A stretch of 64,000 nt of DNA from Polaribacter aquimarinus (lineage in GTDB: Bacteria > Bacteroidota > Bacteroidia > Flavobacteriales > Flavobacteriaceae), in contig NZ_QFFG01000006.1 in the NCBI RefSeq assembly GCF_003129485.1, forward strand, positions 195,423-259,422, read 5' to 3'. The stretch's first letter is position 1, and every line of letters starts with the position of its first letter. This document shows, piece after piece, positions 33,007-41,440 of this stretch. The position numbers were made by a program, and so were the translations under genes. The notes under the pieces are model-generated. The model ran no database searches. It was given only the letters and a program-made list of their open reading frames with translations, and was not told the DNA's origin.

Positions 33007-33025
33007 GGGCAAAATTAACAAATAC

Positions 33026-34084
33026 TTAAATATTTTTATTTTCGAAAACGATTTCGGAGTGCCCAATTTTAGATTTTAAACTTTTTTCTTCAACTTTGTT
33101 TAATTTTGAAACAAGTTTATCATCTATGATTTTATCTTCATATTGATAAGCAGCATCATTTTCTGAATTTGGATACCTATGAATTACATCATAAAACATC
33201 TTATCATTATTAGGTATTTTAAAATAAGTTTTATAATTATTAAATGAAGATGAAATTGCAATATGATGAATTCCTTGTAAAATAGAAAAGAAAGTATATT
33301 TTCTTGTCTCTTCTCTATCATAATCATTAGGATAATGTCCAGATTCGATAAGAATGGTATTGTAACCTAATTTTTGGAAATTATCACCAGTAGCTGTTGG
33401 ATAAAACTCATCTGTATATCTACCAACATGATTTGGAATAACATTTTGAAGCATATTATTCATCGAAACAATTACATCCATAGTCTCTATTCTTCCTTTT
33501 GTTAAAGCTCTCGTAATTTCTTCAGATGGCGCTAAAAAGGAAATCGTTGCAGGTTTTTTTGTTCCTTCTACATTAAAAATAGTTCTTTGATCGTGCAGAT
33601 TAAAACAGAACTGTGGATTAAAGTTTTCTAAAACCTGTCGTAAAAGTTTACTTTCTTTTGCGATTCTATCCACCGCATCTCTATTTAAATCAACTTGATT
33701 TGCATTAACTCTAGTAAAAGCTTGAGAACCATCAGGGTTTAACATCGGAATAAAAACCAAAGTACATTCTTCTAACACTTTAGAAAATACATTACCAGAA
33801 TCATGGATAAAACAGTTAAAAAGATCAAATAAAGCCCTTGTACCTGTACTTTCATTACCATGCATTTGCGACCACAATAAAACTTTCTTAGTCCCTTTAC
33901 CAATTTTTAATTGTTGAATCGGTCTGTTTTCTTCGGAAGTTCCTATTTGTTTAACTTCAAAATGAGATTTGTATTTTGAAAACAAATTTTCAATGTCTTT
34001 ATAAGTAATCCATTTTCCATGCAAAGATTTTTCTTTTTGCACTGTATAAACTTTCTCTAAAAAATCTATTGATAATGTATTCAT
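33026..34084 (-). CDS. M14 family zinc carboxypeptidase-like protein
   Basis: A 352-residue metallopeptidase without a signal peptide, thus cytoplasmic or exported by other means. Zinc ligands are visible in SQMHGNESTG (H75, E78), and the third probably in NLHDQR near residue 164. ESGHYPNDYDRE near 245 supplies the late conserved block. M14 enzymes remove C-terminal residues or hydrolyse amide bonds. It is monocistronic with its own promoter. Its substrate cannot be inferred. Confidence 0.85.
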   Translation of the reverse strand: MNTLSIDFLEKVYTVQKEKSLHGKWITYKDIENLFSKYKSHFEVKQIGTSEENRPIQQLKIGKGTKKVLLWSQMHGNESTGTRALFDLFNCFIHDSGNVFSKVLEECTLVFIPMLNPDGSQAFTRVNANQVDLNRDAVDRIAKESKLLRQVLENFNPQFCFNLHDQRTIFNVEGTKKPATISFLAPSEEITRALTKGRIETMDVIVSMNNMLQNVIPNHVGRYTDEFYPTATGDNFQKLGYNTILIESGHYPNDYDREETRKYTFFSILQGIHHIAISSSFNNYKTYFKIPNNDKMFYDVIHRYPNSENDAAYQYEDKIIDDKLVSKLNKVEEKSLKSKIGHSEIVFENKNI

Positions 34085-34105
34085 TTTTATGCCTTAATTA
34101 TTTTT

Positions 34106-34136
34106 CAAAATTACGGCATTTACAATTGTCATCAAA
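34106..34136 (-). promoter_or_regulatory. Promoter of the M14 peptidase gene
   Basis: On the minus strand, TTTG (34136-34133), exactly 19 bp, then TAATTTTG (34113-34106), 21 nt before the start codon. Confidence 0.72.
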
Positions 34137-34379
34137 CTAAAAAATTACAATTGTAAATTGCATGTGCATTACATTTGTAAATTAATAAAACCACAAGTTA
34201 TGTTACTTTTGTAAAATCATATTTATAAAACACAAAACAAATGACAAGTAAAATTACAGTAAAATAAAAAACAATTAAAAATAATTTATATACAATTAAT
34301 TATCAATATTTTACAAAACTTAAATAAAGTTATTATTTAACATTAAAATTCTTGTTGTTTTTGTTTTACATAATACTTC
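34137..34379. other. AT-rich divergent intergenic region
   Basis: This lies between the divergent M14 and XRE-regulator promoters. It holds repeated ACAATTGTAA/TTACAATTGTA-like words near 34118-34155, which could be operator sites, perhaps for the XRE protein encoded next door. No gene was seen. Confidence 0.3.
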
Positions 34380-34410
34380 TTTGTACTTAATATTAGTTTA
34401 TTTACATTTG
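34380..34410 (+). promoter_or_regulatory. Promoter of the XRE regulator gene
   Basis: TTTG (34380-34383), 19 bp, TACATTTG (34403-34410). The ATG is 20 nt downstream. It is a full match to the Bacteroidota pattern. Confidence 0.75.
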
Positions 34411-34430
34411 TATAAAGTAGTAATATTACA

Positions 34431-34781
34431 ATGGTAAACATATCAGAATTCACTTCTCGTTTAAAAAAAATCATGGATTTCCATCGATTATCAGCCTCCA
34501 TGTTTGCAGATAAAGTAGGTGTGCAACGTTCTAGTATTTCTCATATTCTTTCTGGACGAAACAAACCAAGTTTGGATTTTGTGTTGAAAGTCACCTCAGA
34601 ATTTAGCGATGTAGATATGTATTGGCTACTCAATGGAAAAGGTAGTTTTCCTAAAAATATAGAAAGCAACCCTACTTCTACTTCATCTTTATTTGCTTCT
34701 GAAACTGACAATTCTGGAAAAAAAATACAACGTATAGTAGTATTCTATTCCGATGGTACTTTTGATGAGTATAAAAAATAA
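34431..34781 (+). CDS. XRE family helix-turn-helix regulator
   Basis: A 116-residue DNA-binding protein. The helix-turn-helix is at residues about 5-65 (FADKVGVQRSSISHILSGRNKPS, shown in parts: FADKVGV, SSISHIL, GRNKPSL), followed by MYWLLNGKGSFP, typical of flavobacterial XRE proteins, and a Ser/Thr-rich tail. It probably represses or activates its own region. It is followed after 12 nt by a small membrane protein gene. Confidence 0.9.
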   Translation: MVNISEFTSRLKKIMDFHRLSASMFADKVGVQRSSISHILSGRNKPSLDFVLKVTSEFSDVDMYWLLNGKGSFPKNIESNPTSTSSLFASETDNSGKKIQRIVVFYSDGTFDEYKK

Positions 34782-34793
34782 TATTTTTTAATT

Positions 34794-35084
34794 ATGGATG
34801 GTTGGGGTTCTTTAACAATGCTAATAAAAAGGCAAGAAGCAGCAAAAAATAGAAAAGCCGCGTTAAAATACGAGCTTAAAAAAAGAAAAGAAAACCTGAT
34901 CAAAGAAAAATATACTCAAAATTTAAAATTTCCTAAAATTTCTAATTTAGAAATGACAGCTTTGAAGAAAGAAATTAGGAAAAAGCACAAGAAAGATAAA
35001 ATTAAAAATAACGTTATAAACCTAATCATATTTATTATAATTATAAGTCTATTCTATTACTTTTTTGCTTTTAAAAAGTGGTAA
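34794..35084 (+). CDS. Small basic membrane protein
   Basis: A 96-residue protein of unknown family. Residues about 10-75 are rich in Lys, Arg and Glu and look like one long helix. Residues about 76-91 form a single hydrophobic membrane segment, with a short basic C-terminus. It sits 12 nt downstream of the XRE regulator gene and ends 3 nt before the convergent M1 aminopeptidase gene. Tail-anchored topology is inferred; function is unknown. Confidence 0.6.
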   Translation: MDGWGSLTMLIKRQEAAKNRKAALKYELKKRKENLIKEKYTQNLKFPKISNLEMTALKKEIRKKHKKDKIKNNVINLIIFIIIISLFYYFFAFKKW

Positions 35085-35087
35085 ATC

Positions 35088-37544
35088 CTACAACAACTTC
35101 GCCATGGCTTCTTTAATAATAGCTATATTTCTTACTTTATTTGTTAGGTTCTTAGTTTTTTGATCTTGCACCATTCTTCTCATTAAATTAATCACCACTT
35201 TATCAAAATTAAACGATTTAAACTGATTTCCTTTAACCACCATATCATCTACTAAATTTTGGATAGCTTCTGTATTGTTGCTCTCAGAAATTAATGTAAA
35301 TGCTTTTTGGTATATGTTTTTTGAAGCATCATCATTAGATAAAAACATCCCAGACAAAACACTCTTTGCAATAAAAGGTAACTCGTTTTGGTCTTTTTCT
35401 TCAATAAAAATTCTTGTTAATGGTGTTGCTAGTATTTTTCTAACTTCATCAGGTAAAGTTTTAGATTTAGCAATTGCCAACTGTTTGTTCACATAATACA
35501 TAGCCACCAATGCTTTACCAAGAACAGAATACGATTTACTTTGTAAGGCTTTTTCAAAAATTGATTGTAATTCTGGGTCTGTAAGTTTTCCCAAAGTCTC
35601 TATTGCAGCAGCTTGCACTAATGTCTTTTTATCATTATTGGCAATTAGCATAATCTTTTGAATTACATTTTTTTTCGAGAATTTATTAATTAAATCTACA
35701 TTTTGTAAAGCTAAGATTCTAATCTTATAAGAAGGGTCATCCATAGCATTAACAACAGCATTAAAGACTATTTTATCGTCTTGTTTTTTTATCACTTCTA
35801 GCAATGCTTCTCTTCTGTGTATATAGTTTGTTGCATTTTTTAATTGAAAAACATATTCGCTCAAGACCTTATTTTCATTAACTTCACACAATAAAACACC
35901 ATCAGCATTGATTTGAATTAAAGCTGGCTGCTTTGTATATGGGAATGTAAATGAAGCATCTCTTCCATTAACAAAAACAGTATGTCTGGTTCTTTTACCG
36001 TTTTCAAAAATATCTAATGTTAATGGAAATTTAAAAGCATTAGATTGCGTTTGCAATATATTAACGGTTACTTTTTTCTGAATCGTATTGTAATCATAAG
36101 AGATATCAATTTTAGGATGTCCAGCTCCATAATACCATTGGTTAAAAAACCAATTTAAGTCTTTACCTGTTATTCTTTCGAAGATTAAACGCAATTGATG
36201 TACTTCTGCCGTTTTGTATTTAAACTCTGTTAAATAGGTTTTTAACCCCTCAAAAAAAGCTGTATCTCCCAAATAATGACGCAACATATGCAATATAGCT
36301 CCACCTTTGTTATAGCTCACTAAATCGAACATATCTTCTTTATCAGTGTAATTAAAACGGACTAGATGTTTGTCAAAGTTTTGTCCGTTTTTATAGGCAC
36401 TTACATCATCAAACAAATGCATATCTGCATTCATTTTACCATATTTATATTCTCGCCATAGATACTCGCTATAATTTGCAAAAGATTCGTTTAATGTTAA
36501 ATTAGACCAACTTTCAGTAGTAACTAAATCACCAAACCAATGGTGAAATAATTCGTGAGCAATTGTGTTTTCTTGGACATTTTCATCTATTAATTGCCCA
36601 GGAGTTTGATAAGCTTTTTCGCCATGAATTACAGCTGTTGTGTTTTCCATAGCTCCAGAAACATAATCTCTACCTACGATCTGGCTGTATTTATTCCAAG
36701 GATATTCAACTCCTAAAAGCGTAGAGAAAAACTCCATCATTTCTGGAGTTAAGCCAAAAATATCTTTTGCATAAGGCGCATATTCTTTTTCTACGTAGTA
36801 ATTAATTGGAATATTTTTATAGTTATCCTTTATAATTTCATACTCACCAATTCCCATAAAAAATAAATAAGGAGCGTGTTTCTGATCCATTCTCCAATAA
36901 TCAGTTCTATTACTTCCTTTTTCTGTTTGATTGATTAATTTTCCGTTAGAAAGTGTTTTAAACTTTTTAGGAACCGTAATGTAAATTTCTTGAGTAGTTT
37001 TTTGATTTGGAGCATCTATAGTTGGAAACCAGCAACTACTTGCCTCTGTTTCTCCTTGTGTCCAAATTTGAGTTGGTTTATTTTTATCTAAACCATCCGA
37101 ATTAATAAAATATAACCCTTTAGCTTCTGTAATTGCTGCACTTCCTTTTTGATGTACTTTTTCTGGTTGTGCTGTATATTTTATATAGATGGTAAATTCT
37201 TCGTTTCTTTTGTAAAGTATAGGTAAATCTATAATTAGTTTTGAATTATCGTAAACATACTTTAACTTTTTATTATTTAAAGAAATTTGATGAATTAGCA
37301 TCGCTTTAGCATCTAAAGTAATTTTATTGGCTGCATAAAAATGTGGTTTTGCTGTTACCCATGCTTCACCATTCATAGTCTTCTCGCTAAAGCTAAAATC
37401 GACTTTTAACTTGGTATGTACTAAATCGTGTATCTTTTCTTTTTCTGCCTTATATAAATCTGAAGCTTGAGAAAAACTCATCAAACTAATCGTCATTAAA
37501 AGAAAAAACATCGCTTTTTTAATCATCATAAATTGCATTTTCAT
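35088..37544 (-). CDS. M1 family aminopeptidase (exported)
   Basis: About 818 residues. There is a Met-rich Sec signal (MMIKKAMFFLLMTISLMSFS). The peptidase core follows, with the substrate-binding motif GAMENTTA and zinc site HELFHHWFGDL, then ESFANY carrying the third ligand. A C-terminal HEAT-like helical domain completes it. It should clip N-terminal residues from peptides in the periplasm or at the outer membrane. The frame is open from a TTG at 37553, but that codon lies in the -7 box, so 37544 is the earliest sensible ATG. The ATGs at 37529 or 37526 fit the predicted transcript start better. Confidence 0.9.
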   Translation of the reverse strand: MKMQFMMIKKAMFFLLMTISLMSFSQASDLYKAEKEKIHDLVHTKLKVDFSFSEKTMNGEAWVTAKPHFYAANKITLDAKAMLIHQISLNNKKLKYVYDNSKLIIDLPILYKRNEEFTIYIKYTAQPEKVHQKGSAAITEAKGLYFINSDGLDKNKPTQIWTQGETEASSCWFPTIDAPNQKTTQEIYITVPKKFKTLSNGKLINQTEKGSNRTDYWRMDQKHAPYLFFMGIGEYEIIKDNYKNIPINYYVEKEYAPYAKDIFGLTPEMMEFFSTLLGVEYPWNKYSQIVGRDYVSGAMENTTAVIHGEKAYQTPGQLIDENVQENTIAHELFHHWFGDLVTTESWSNLTLNESFANYSEYLWREYKYGKMNADMHLFDDVSAYKNGQNFDKHLVRFNYTDKEDMFDLVSYNKGGAILHMLRHYLGDTAFFEGLKTYLTEFKYKTAEVHQLRLIFERITGKDLNWFFNQWYYGAGHPKIDISYDYNTIQKKVTVNILQTQSNAFKFPLTLDIFENGKRTRHTVFVNGRDASFTFPYTKQPALIQINADGVLLCEVNENKVLSEYVFQLKNATNYIHRREALLEVIKKQDDKIVFNAVVNAMDDPSYKIRILALQNVDLINKFSKKNVIQKIMLIANNDKKTLVQAAAIETLGKLTDPELQSIFEKALQSKSYSVLGKALVAMYYVNKQLAIAKSKTLPDEVRKILATPLTRIFIEEKDQNELPFIAKSVLSGMFLSNDDASKNIYQKAFTLISESNNTEAIQNLVDDMVVKGNQFKSFNFDKVVINLMRRMVQDQKTKNLTNKVRNIAIIKEAMAKLL

Positions 37545-37550
37545 AAGCTT

Positions 37551-37558
37551 CAAAAGTA
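37551..37558 (-). promoter_or_regulatory. Predicted -7 box for the M1 aminopeptidase gene
   Basis: The minus strand reads TACTTTTG. It overlaps the longest-frame TTG start at 37553, so translation must start downstream. The leader would be very short. Confidence 0.5.
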
Positions 37559-37622
37559 ATAAATATTAAGGTTTTACCTGTTAATGCTTGGTTAAATTCA
37601 AAAAGCATACCAACTTAAACAC

Positions 37623-37658
37623 AAAAAAGCTGCAATCTCTAAAGAAATTACAGCTTTT
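37623..37658 (-). terminator. Terminator of the DUF4252 operon
   Basis: AAAAAAGCTG (37623-37632) pairs with CAGCTTTT (37651-37658), extendable across one mismatch. The A run gives a U tract on the minus-strand transcript. It lies 19 nt past the last DUF4252 stop. Confidence 0.65.
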
Positions 37659-37676
37659 ATCAAATGACTATGGAAT

Positions 37677-38219
37677 CTATTTGCTATTAAAAATCGCTTT
37701 AAATTGACCTAAATTGATGTCATCTGCATCTACTTTGATATTATTCATCATTTCAATAATTTTTGCAGGATTCATATTATCTCCTAACAATCTTGCAACA
37801 CCTACTCCTGCCTTATCATTATAACCAAATGCAATAACTTCATCTATAGAATCAGTATTACCGGTATAATATAATTTTATATTCATTCCTTTAACCTTCA
37901 TACTCATAAGACTCTTATAGTCTTTATTGTCTTTAAAAATACTTTTCAATTTATCTTTTTCGACTTGGTATGTCGTTTCGTTTCCTTTTATAGGTAAGGC
38001 AACAACATTTACTTTGCGAATACTTTTTAAAGTAGCTTTTACTTCATCAGAAACATCATCAGATTTTAATTGTAAAAAGCTTGTAGGAATATCAACAGTT
38101 ATAAAACCTGTTTTTTCTTGACTTTCTACTAAATATCCTTGTAGTGATTTTTCATTTTTACATGAAGTAATCATCAATACTAGTAATAAAAGTGAAAGTA
38201 TTTTTGTGATTTTTCTCAT
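37677..38219 (-). CDS. DUF4252 lipoprotein
   Basis: A 180-residue lipoprotein with lipobox MITSC (Cys near 20). The mature part is the DUF4252 type: GFITVDIPTSFL, then repeated IRKVNVVALP and MKVKGMNIKLYYTG, then AFGYNDKAGVGVARLLGDNM. Members occur in Bacteroidota next to ECF sigma factors and may be envelope sensors; the function is unproven. It is the last gene of the sigma operon, separated from its paralogue by a 57-bp gap with a perfect 16-bp hairpin. Confidence 0.8.
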   Translation of the reverse strand: MRKITKILSLLLLVLMITSCKNEKSLQGYLVESQEKTGFITVDIPTSFLQLKSDDVSDEVKATLKSIRKVNVVALPIKGNETTYQVEKDKLKSIFKDNKDYKSLMSMKVKGMNIKLYYTGNTDSIDEVIAFGYNDKAGVGVARLLGDNMNPAKIIEMMNNIKVDADDINLGQFKAIFNSK

Positions 38220-38237
38220 TATTATATTTTTTGGTTG

Positions 38238-38273
38238 AATGTGAAGTCAGATTGTTTAATCTGACTTCACATT
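38238..38273. repeat. Perfect 16-bp inverted repeat between the two DUF4252 genes
   Basis: AATGTGAAGTCAGATT (38238-38253), loop GTTT, AATCTGACTTCACATT (38258-38273). It follows one stop by 3 nt and precedes the next start by 18 nt. Neither side has a U tract, so an RNA stability or processing element is as likely as a terminator. Confidence 0.8.
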
Positions 38274-38276
38274 AAA

Positions 38277-38795
38277 TTATTTATTCTTTTTTTCTTTGGA
38301 AAAAGTATCTGCTAAATCTGATAATTTATTGATATCTATATTACCCGTTAAAGAAACAATTACTGACTCTGAGGCTTTATTTGTTTTTTTGCTAATGCCC
38401 TTTACAAACATTAATACTTCACTTACATAATCTTTGTTTTTACCAGTTTTCATATAAATTTTTACTCGAGAATCATCTTGTTTTACTCGCATAAATTCAG
38501 TTAAATTGTGTTTTTTGATGGCTGTTTTTACCATAGCATCCATTTTATCTGCAATTACTGGATTATCTGTAGAGAAAACTTTTAACTCTTTTAATTCTTG
38601 AATCATTTCAAAAACTTCCATTGTCTCATTTCCTTCTACCTTTATGTTTTTGAATTTAGATAACATTTCGAAAGCATCTTTGGTTACTACAACCACATCT
38701 ACTCCATCCATATCTTCTAAAGTATCAAAAAAAGACTGTGCGCTGGTTACCAACGGTGTAACTACTAACGCTATTAATATTGCTATTTTTTTCAT
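38277..38795 (-). CDS. DUF4252 exported protein
   Basis: A 172-residue protein with a Sec signal (IAILIALVVTPLVTSAQS, cleavage near Ala-Gln) but no lipobox, unlike its downstream paralogue. The mature sequence has the DUF4252 pattern: FDTLEDMDGVDVVVVTKDAF, then MKTGKNKDYVSEVLMFV. It is third in the sigma operon, 40 nt after the membrane protein gene. Confidence 0.8.
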   Translation of the reverse strand: MKKIAILIALVVTPLVTSAQSFFDTLEDMDGVDVVVVTKDAFEMLSKFKNIKVEGNETMEVFEMIQELKELKVFSTDNPVIADKMDAMVKTAIKKHNLTEFMRVKQDDSRVKIYMKTGKNKDYVSEVLMFVKGISKKTNKASESVIVSLTGNIDINKLSDLADTFSKEKKNK

Positions 38796-38835
38796 AATTT
38801 CTCTGTTTACTTGGTTTTACTAATTTTTACTTGGT

Positions 38836-39267
38836 TTATTTTAATATCTTATTTACTGTGTTTTCATAAGTATATAAAGTTGCTACTGCTTGCTCTCCTT
38901 TTTTAAGGTTAGTAGAGAGTAACATTAATCCTTTACTTACTTGTGCATAAATTTTTTCTGCTTCTCTTTCTTGCGCTTTATTATAAATTGTTTTTCCAAT
39001 ATACACGCTAAATAATAACATTACAGATGCTGCAACAGACAACCATTTTAAGTTTCTCTTTTTAGATTTCTTTGGTTCTAACTGAATGGTTTTTGTATAA
39101 GTTTCATCTTTGGTAGTAGTAAAATAATTAAACATGTATTCATATTCTTGCAAGTGTGGTGCAACTTTACCTCCTGTAAAATAGTTTCTTAAGGTAGTTT
39201 CTTCTTGCAAAGAAGTTTCTGCATTTAAATATTTTTCTACTAATTTTTCTATGTTAGCTAACTCCAT
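38836..39267 (-). CDS. Membrane protein beside the sigma factor, probable anti-sigma-type partner
   Basis: A 143-residue protein. The N-terminal 65 residues resemble the zinc-less anti-sigma N-domain seen in Bacteroidota (LVEKYLNAETSLQEE, LRNYF, YEYMFNYF). One membrane helix lies at about 72-90 (LSVAASVMLLFSVYIGK), and the last 50 residues are periplasmic. Its start overlaps the sigma-factor end by 14 bp, so translation is coupled. The anti-sigma role is inferred from topology and place. Confidence 0.7.
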   Translation of the reverse strand: MELANIEKLVEKYLNAETSLQEETTLRNYFTGGKVAPHLQEYEYMFNYFTTTKDETYTKTIQLEPKKSKKRNLKWLSVAASVMLLFSVYIGKTIYNKAQEREAEKIYAQVSKGLMLLSTNLKKGEQAVATLYTYENTVNKILK

Positions 39268-39763
39268 AGTTGTGTTTTTTAATTAATGCTTCTCTTATTG
39301 TTTTTCTTGCTCTAGAAAGTGCAACTCTTACTGCAGTTGGTTTCATATCTACCATTTTACAGATTTCTTCCATTTCATATTGTTCGACATCTCTAAGTTG
39401 AATAATAATCTTTTGTTGCTCTGGTAAGCTTTCTATCAATTGGTGTACTTGGTTTACACTGTCTCGATGTTCCACTTTTTTATCTAAAGATGTTTCTTTT
39501 TCTTTATAATTACTGTGTACTAATGTTAAATTACTTGCTTGTTTACTTTTTAAGCGATCAAAACAATAATTTTTAGTCATTGTCATTGCAAATGCTTCGA
39601 CATTTTTATAATCAGCTATTTTCTCTTTACTTCTCCATAATTTAAAATACAATTCTTGTGTAGCATCTTCGGCTTCTTCAGTAGAAACTAAAAGTCTTTT
39701 TGCTAAACGAAAGACCTTGTCTTTAAATGGTAAAACAACTTTTAAAAAGTCTGATTGATTCAT
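39254..39763 (-). CDS. ECF-type RNA polymerase sigma factor
   Basis: A 169-residue sigma-70 family protein. Region 2 (RLAKRLLVSTEEAEDATQEL, LWRSKEKI, TMTKNYCFDRLKSK) covers residues about 17-75. Region 4 (LPEQQKIIIQLRDVEQYEMEEI, then ALSRARKTIREAL) is at about 113-160. It heads the operon sigma factor, membrane protein, DUF4252, DUF4252. Such arrangements respond to envelope signals in Bacteroidota; the regulon is unknown. No clear housekeeping promoter was seen upstream, which would fit autoregulation. Confidence 0.93.
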   Translation of the reverse strand: MNQSDFLKVVLPFKDKVFRLAKRLLVSTEEAEDATQELYFKLWRSKEKIADYKNVEAFAMTMTKNYCFDRLKSKQASNLTLVHSNYKEKETSLDKKVEHRDSVNQVHQLIESLPEQQKIIIQLRDVEQYEMEEICKMVDMKPTAVRVALSRARKTIREALIKKHNYGVS

Positions 39764-39920
39764 TCTATTTGGTTAATTTTGATGGTAAACTACTAATTTT
39801 AATTATTTTTTATCAGGTTTACATCATTACGACGACATACTATTTAATTTGTTACAACAAGTTCTAAAAATAATACGAATTCTCTTTATATTGCGTTCAA
39901 TATAATATAATGTTTATACT

Positions 39921-41387
39921 ATGAAGTTACATCTTTTTAATAAATACTTAATACTAATTTTAACGATAGCAACTTTAAACAGTTGTACTAAATCTGAGTC
40001 TATTCCGCAAGAACTTGAAGTTCACGATTTTATTTGGAAAGGTTTAAATGCATACTATTTATGGCAAAGTGATATACCAGATTTACAAGACAACCGCTTT
40101 AGTAATCAAAGTCAATTAAATGATTATTTAACGGGATTTTCATCACCAGAACAATTATTTGAAAGTTTGTTAAATAGACCAACAGATCGATTTTCTGTTA
40201 TTGTTGATGACTATATCGCTCTAGAAAACGCTTTTCAAGGAATCACTTTAAATAGTGGCATGGAATTTGGCCTAGTGCAATATAGTAATGGTTCTGAAAG
40301 TATTTTTGGTTATGTTAGGTATGTATTGCCTTCTTCAGATGCTGAAACCAAAGGGGTTAGCAGAGGAATGATTTTTAATACTGTAGATAACACCCAACTA
40401 ACTACAACAAATTTTAGAGCTTTATTATTTGGCAATAACACTAATTTTACAATCGGACTTTCTAATTATAATAACGGAAACCCTACTACTAATGGAAATA
40501 CAATTACACTATCTAAGACTCAGCTCCAAGAAAACCCTGTAGCTTTAAAAAAAGTATTTAATGAAGGTGCTAAAAAAATTGGATACTTAATGTACAACCA
40601 ATTTTCTAGTTCTTTTGACGGGCAACTAAATGCAGCTTTTTCAGAATTTAAATCTCAAGGAGTTACAGATTTAGTAATAGATTTAAGATACAATAGCGGT
40701 GGCTCTGTTAAAACAGCTACACATTTAGGAAGTATGATTACTGGTCAATTTACTGGACAGCTTTATTCAAAAGAATCTTGGAATGAAAAGGTACAAAAAG
40801 CCATAACTGCAGATAGATTTATCAATAATTTTACAAATCAAATTAGAAATACAGATAGAAATGGGAATGTTATTTTAGAAGAAGCTATTCAGAGCCTTAA
40901 TTTAACAAAAGTGTATTTTATTGTTAGTAGTAGTTCTGCTTCTGCATCAGAATTGGTCATAAACTCCCTTAGGTCTTATATAGATGTTGCTTTAGTTGGT
41001 GACACCACAAGAGGAAAACAAGAAGGTTCTATAACGCTTTATGATTCTGATAACCTGACCAGAACAGGCGATAATTTAAATCCAAATCATACCTATGCAA
41101 TGCAACCTTTAGTCTTAGAAATTGTAAATGCTGATGATAAAAGTGAGCGAAATGGTTTTACTCCGGGAACCACTTTACCAGGAGTACTATTAAAAGAAGA
41201 TTATAATAACTTAGGGGTTTTAGGACAAAAATCTGATCCTTTATTAGATAGAATGATTACTTATATTATATCTGGTAATAAAGGGCTTTACAAACAACAA
41301 TCTTTTGAGAATAGAAATATAGAAATATTTAATTCAAAATTAGGAAGCCCTACAAAAGATAACATGTATGTTGATTTAAAAAGATAA
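39921..41387 (+). CDS. S41 family peptidase lipoprotein
   Basis: A 488-residue lipoprotein with lipobox LNSC (Cys 22). A PDZ-like region lies near residues 125-180. The tail-specific protease core carries DLVIDLRYNSGG near 252 and the catalytic block SSSSASASELVI with the serine near 341, then GDTTRGKQEG with the likely catalytic Lys. It would cleave C-terminal tails of envelope proteins from an outer- or inner-membrane anchor. It is monocistronic and closed by a strong terminator at 41410-41438. Confidence 0.9.
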   Translation: MKLHLFNKYLILILTIATLNSCTKSESIPQELEVHDFIWKGLNAYYLWQSDIPDLQDNRFSNQSQLNDYLTGFSSPEQLFESLLNRPTDRFSVIVDDYIALENAFQGITLNSGMEFGLVQYSNGSESIFGYVRYVLPSSDAETKGVSRGMIFNTVDNTQLTTTNFRALLFGNNTNFTIGLSNYNNGNPTTNGNTITLSKTQLQENPVALKKVFNEGAKKIGYLMYNQFSSSFDGQLNAAFSEFKSQGVTDLVIDLRYNSGGSVKTATHLGSMITGQFTGQLYSKESWNEKVQKAITADRFINNFTNQIRNTDRNGNVILEEAIQSLNLTKVYFIVSSSSASASELVINSLRSYIDVALVGDTTRGKQEGSITLYDSDNLTRTGDNLNPNHTYAMQPLVLEIVNADDKSERNGFTPGTTLPGVLLKEDYNNLGVLGQKSDPLLDRMITYIISGNKGLYKQQSFENRNIEIFNSKLGSPTKDNMYVDLKR

Positions 41388-41409
41388 AACAAACACTAGT
41401 CAAAAAAAA

Positions 41410-41438
41410 AATAACCCAACTTTTAAAGTTGGGTTATT
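41410..41438. terminator. Bidirectional terminator between S41 peptidase and DUF72 genes
   Basis: A 14-bp perfect stem pairs AATAACCCAACTTT (41410-41423) with AAAGTTGGGTTATT (41425-41438). The A run on its left serves the minus-strand transcript. It lies between convergent stops at 41387 and 41441. Confidence 0.85.
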
Positions 41439-41440
41439 CT

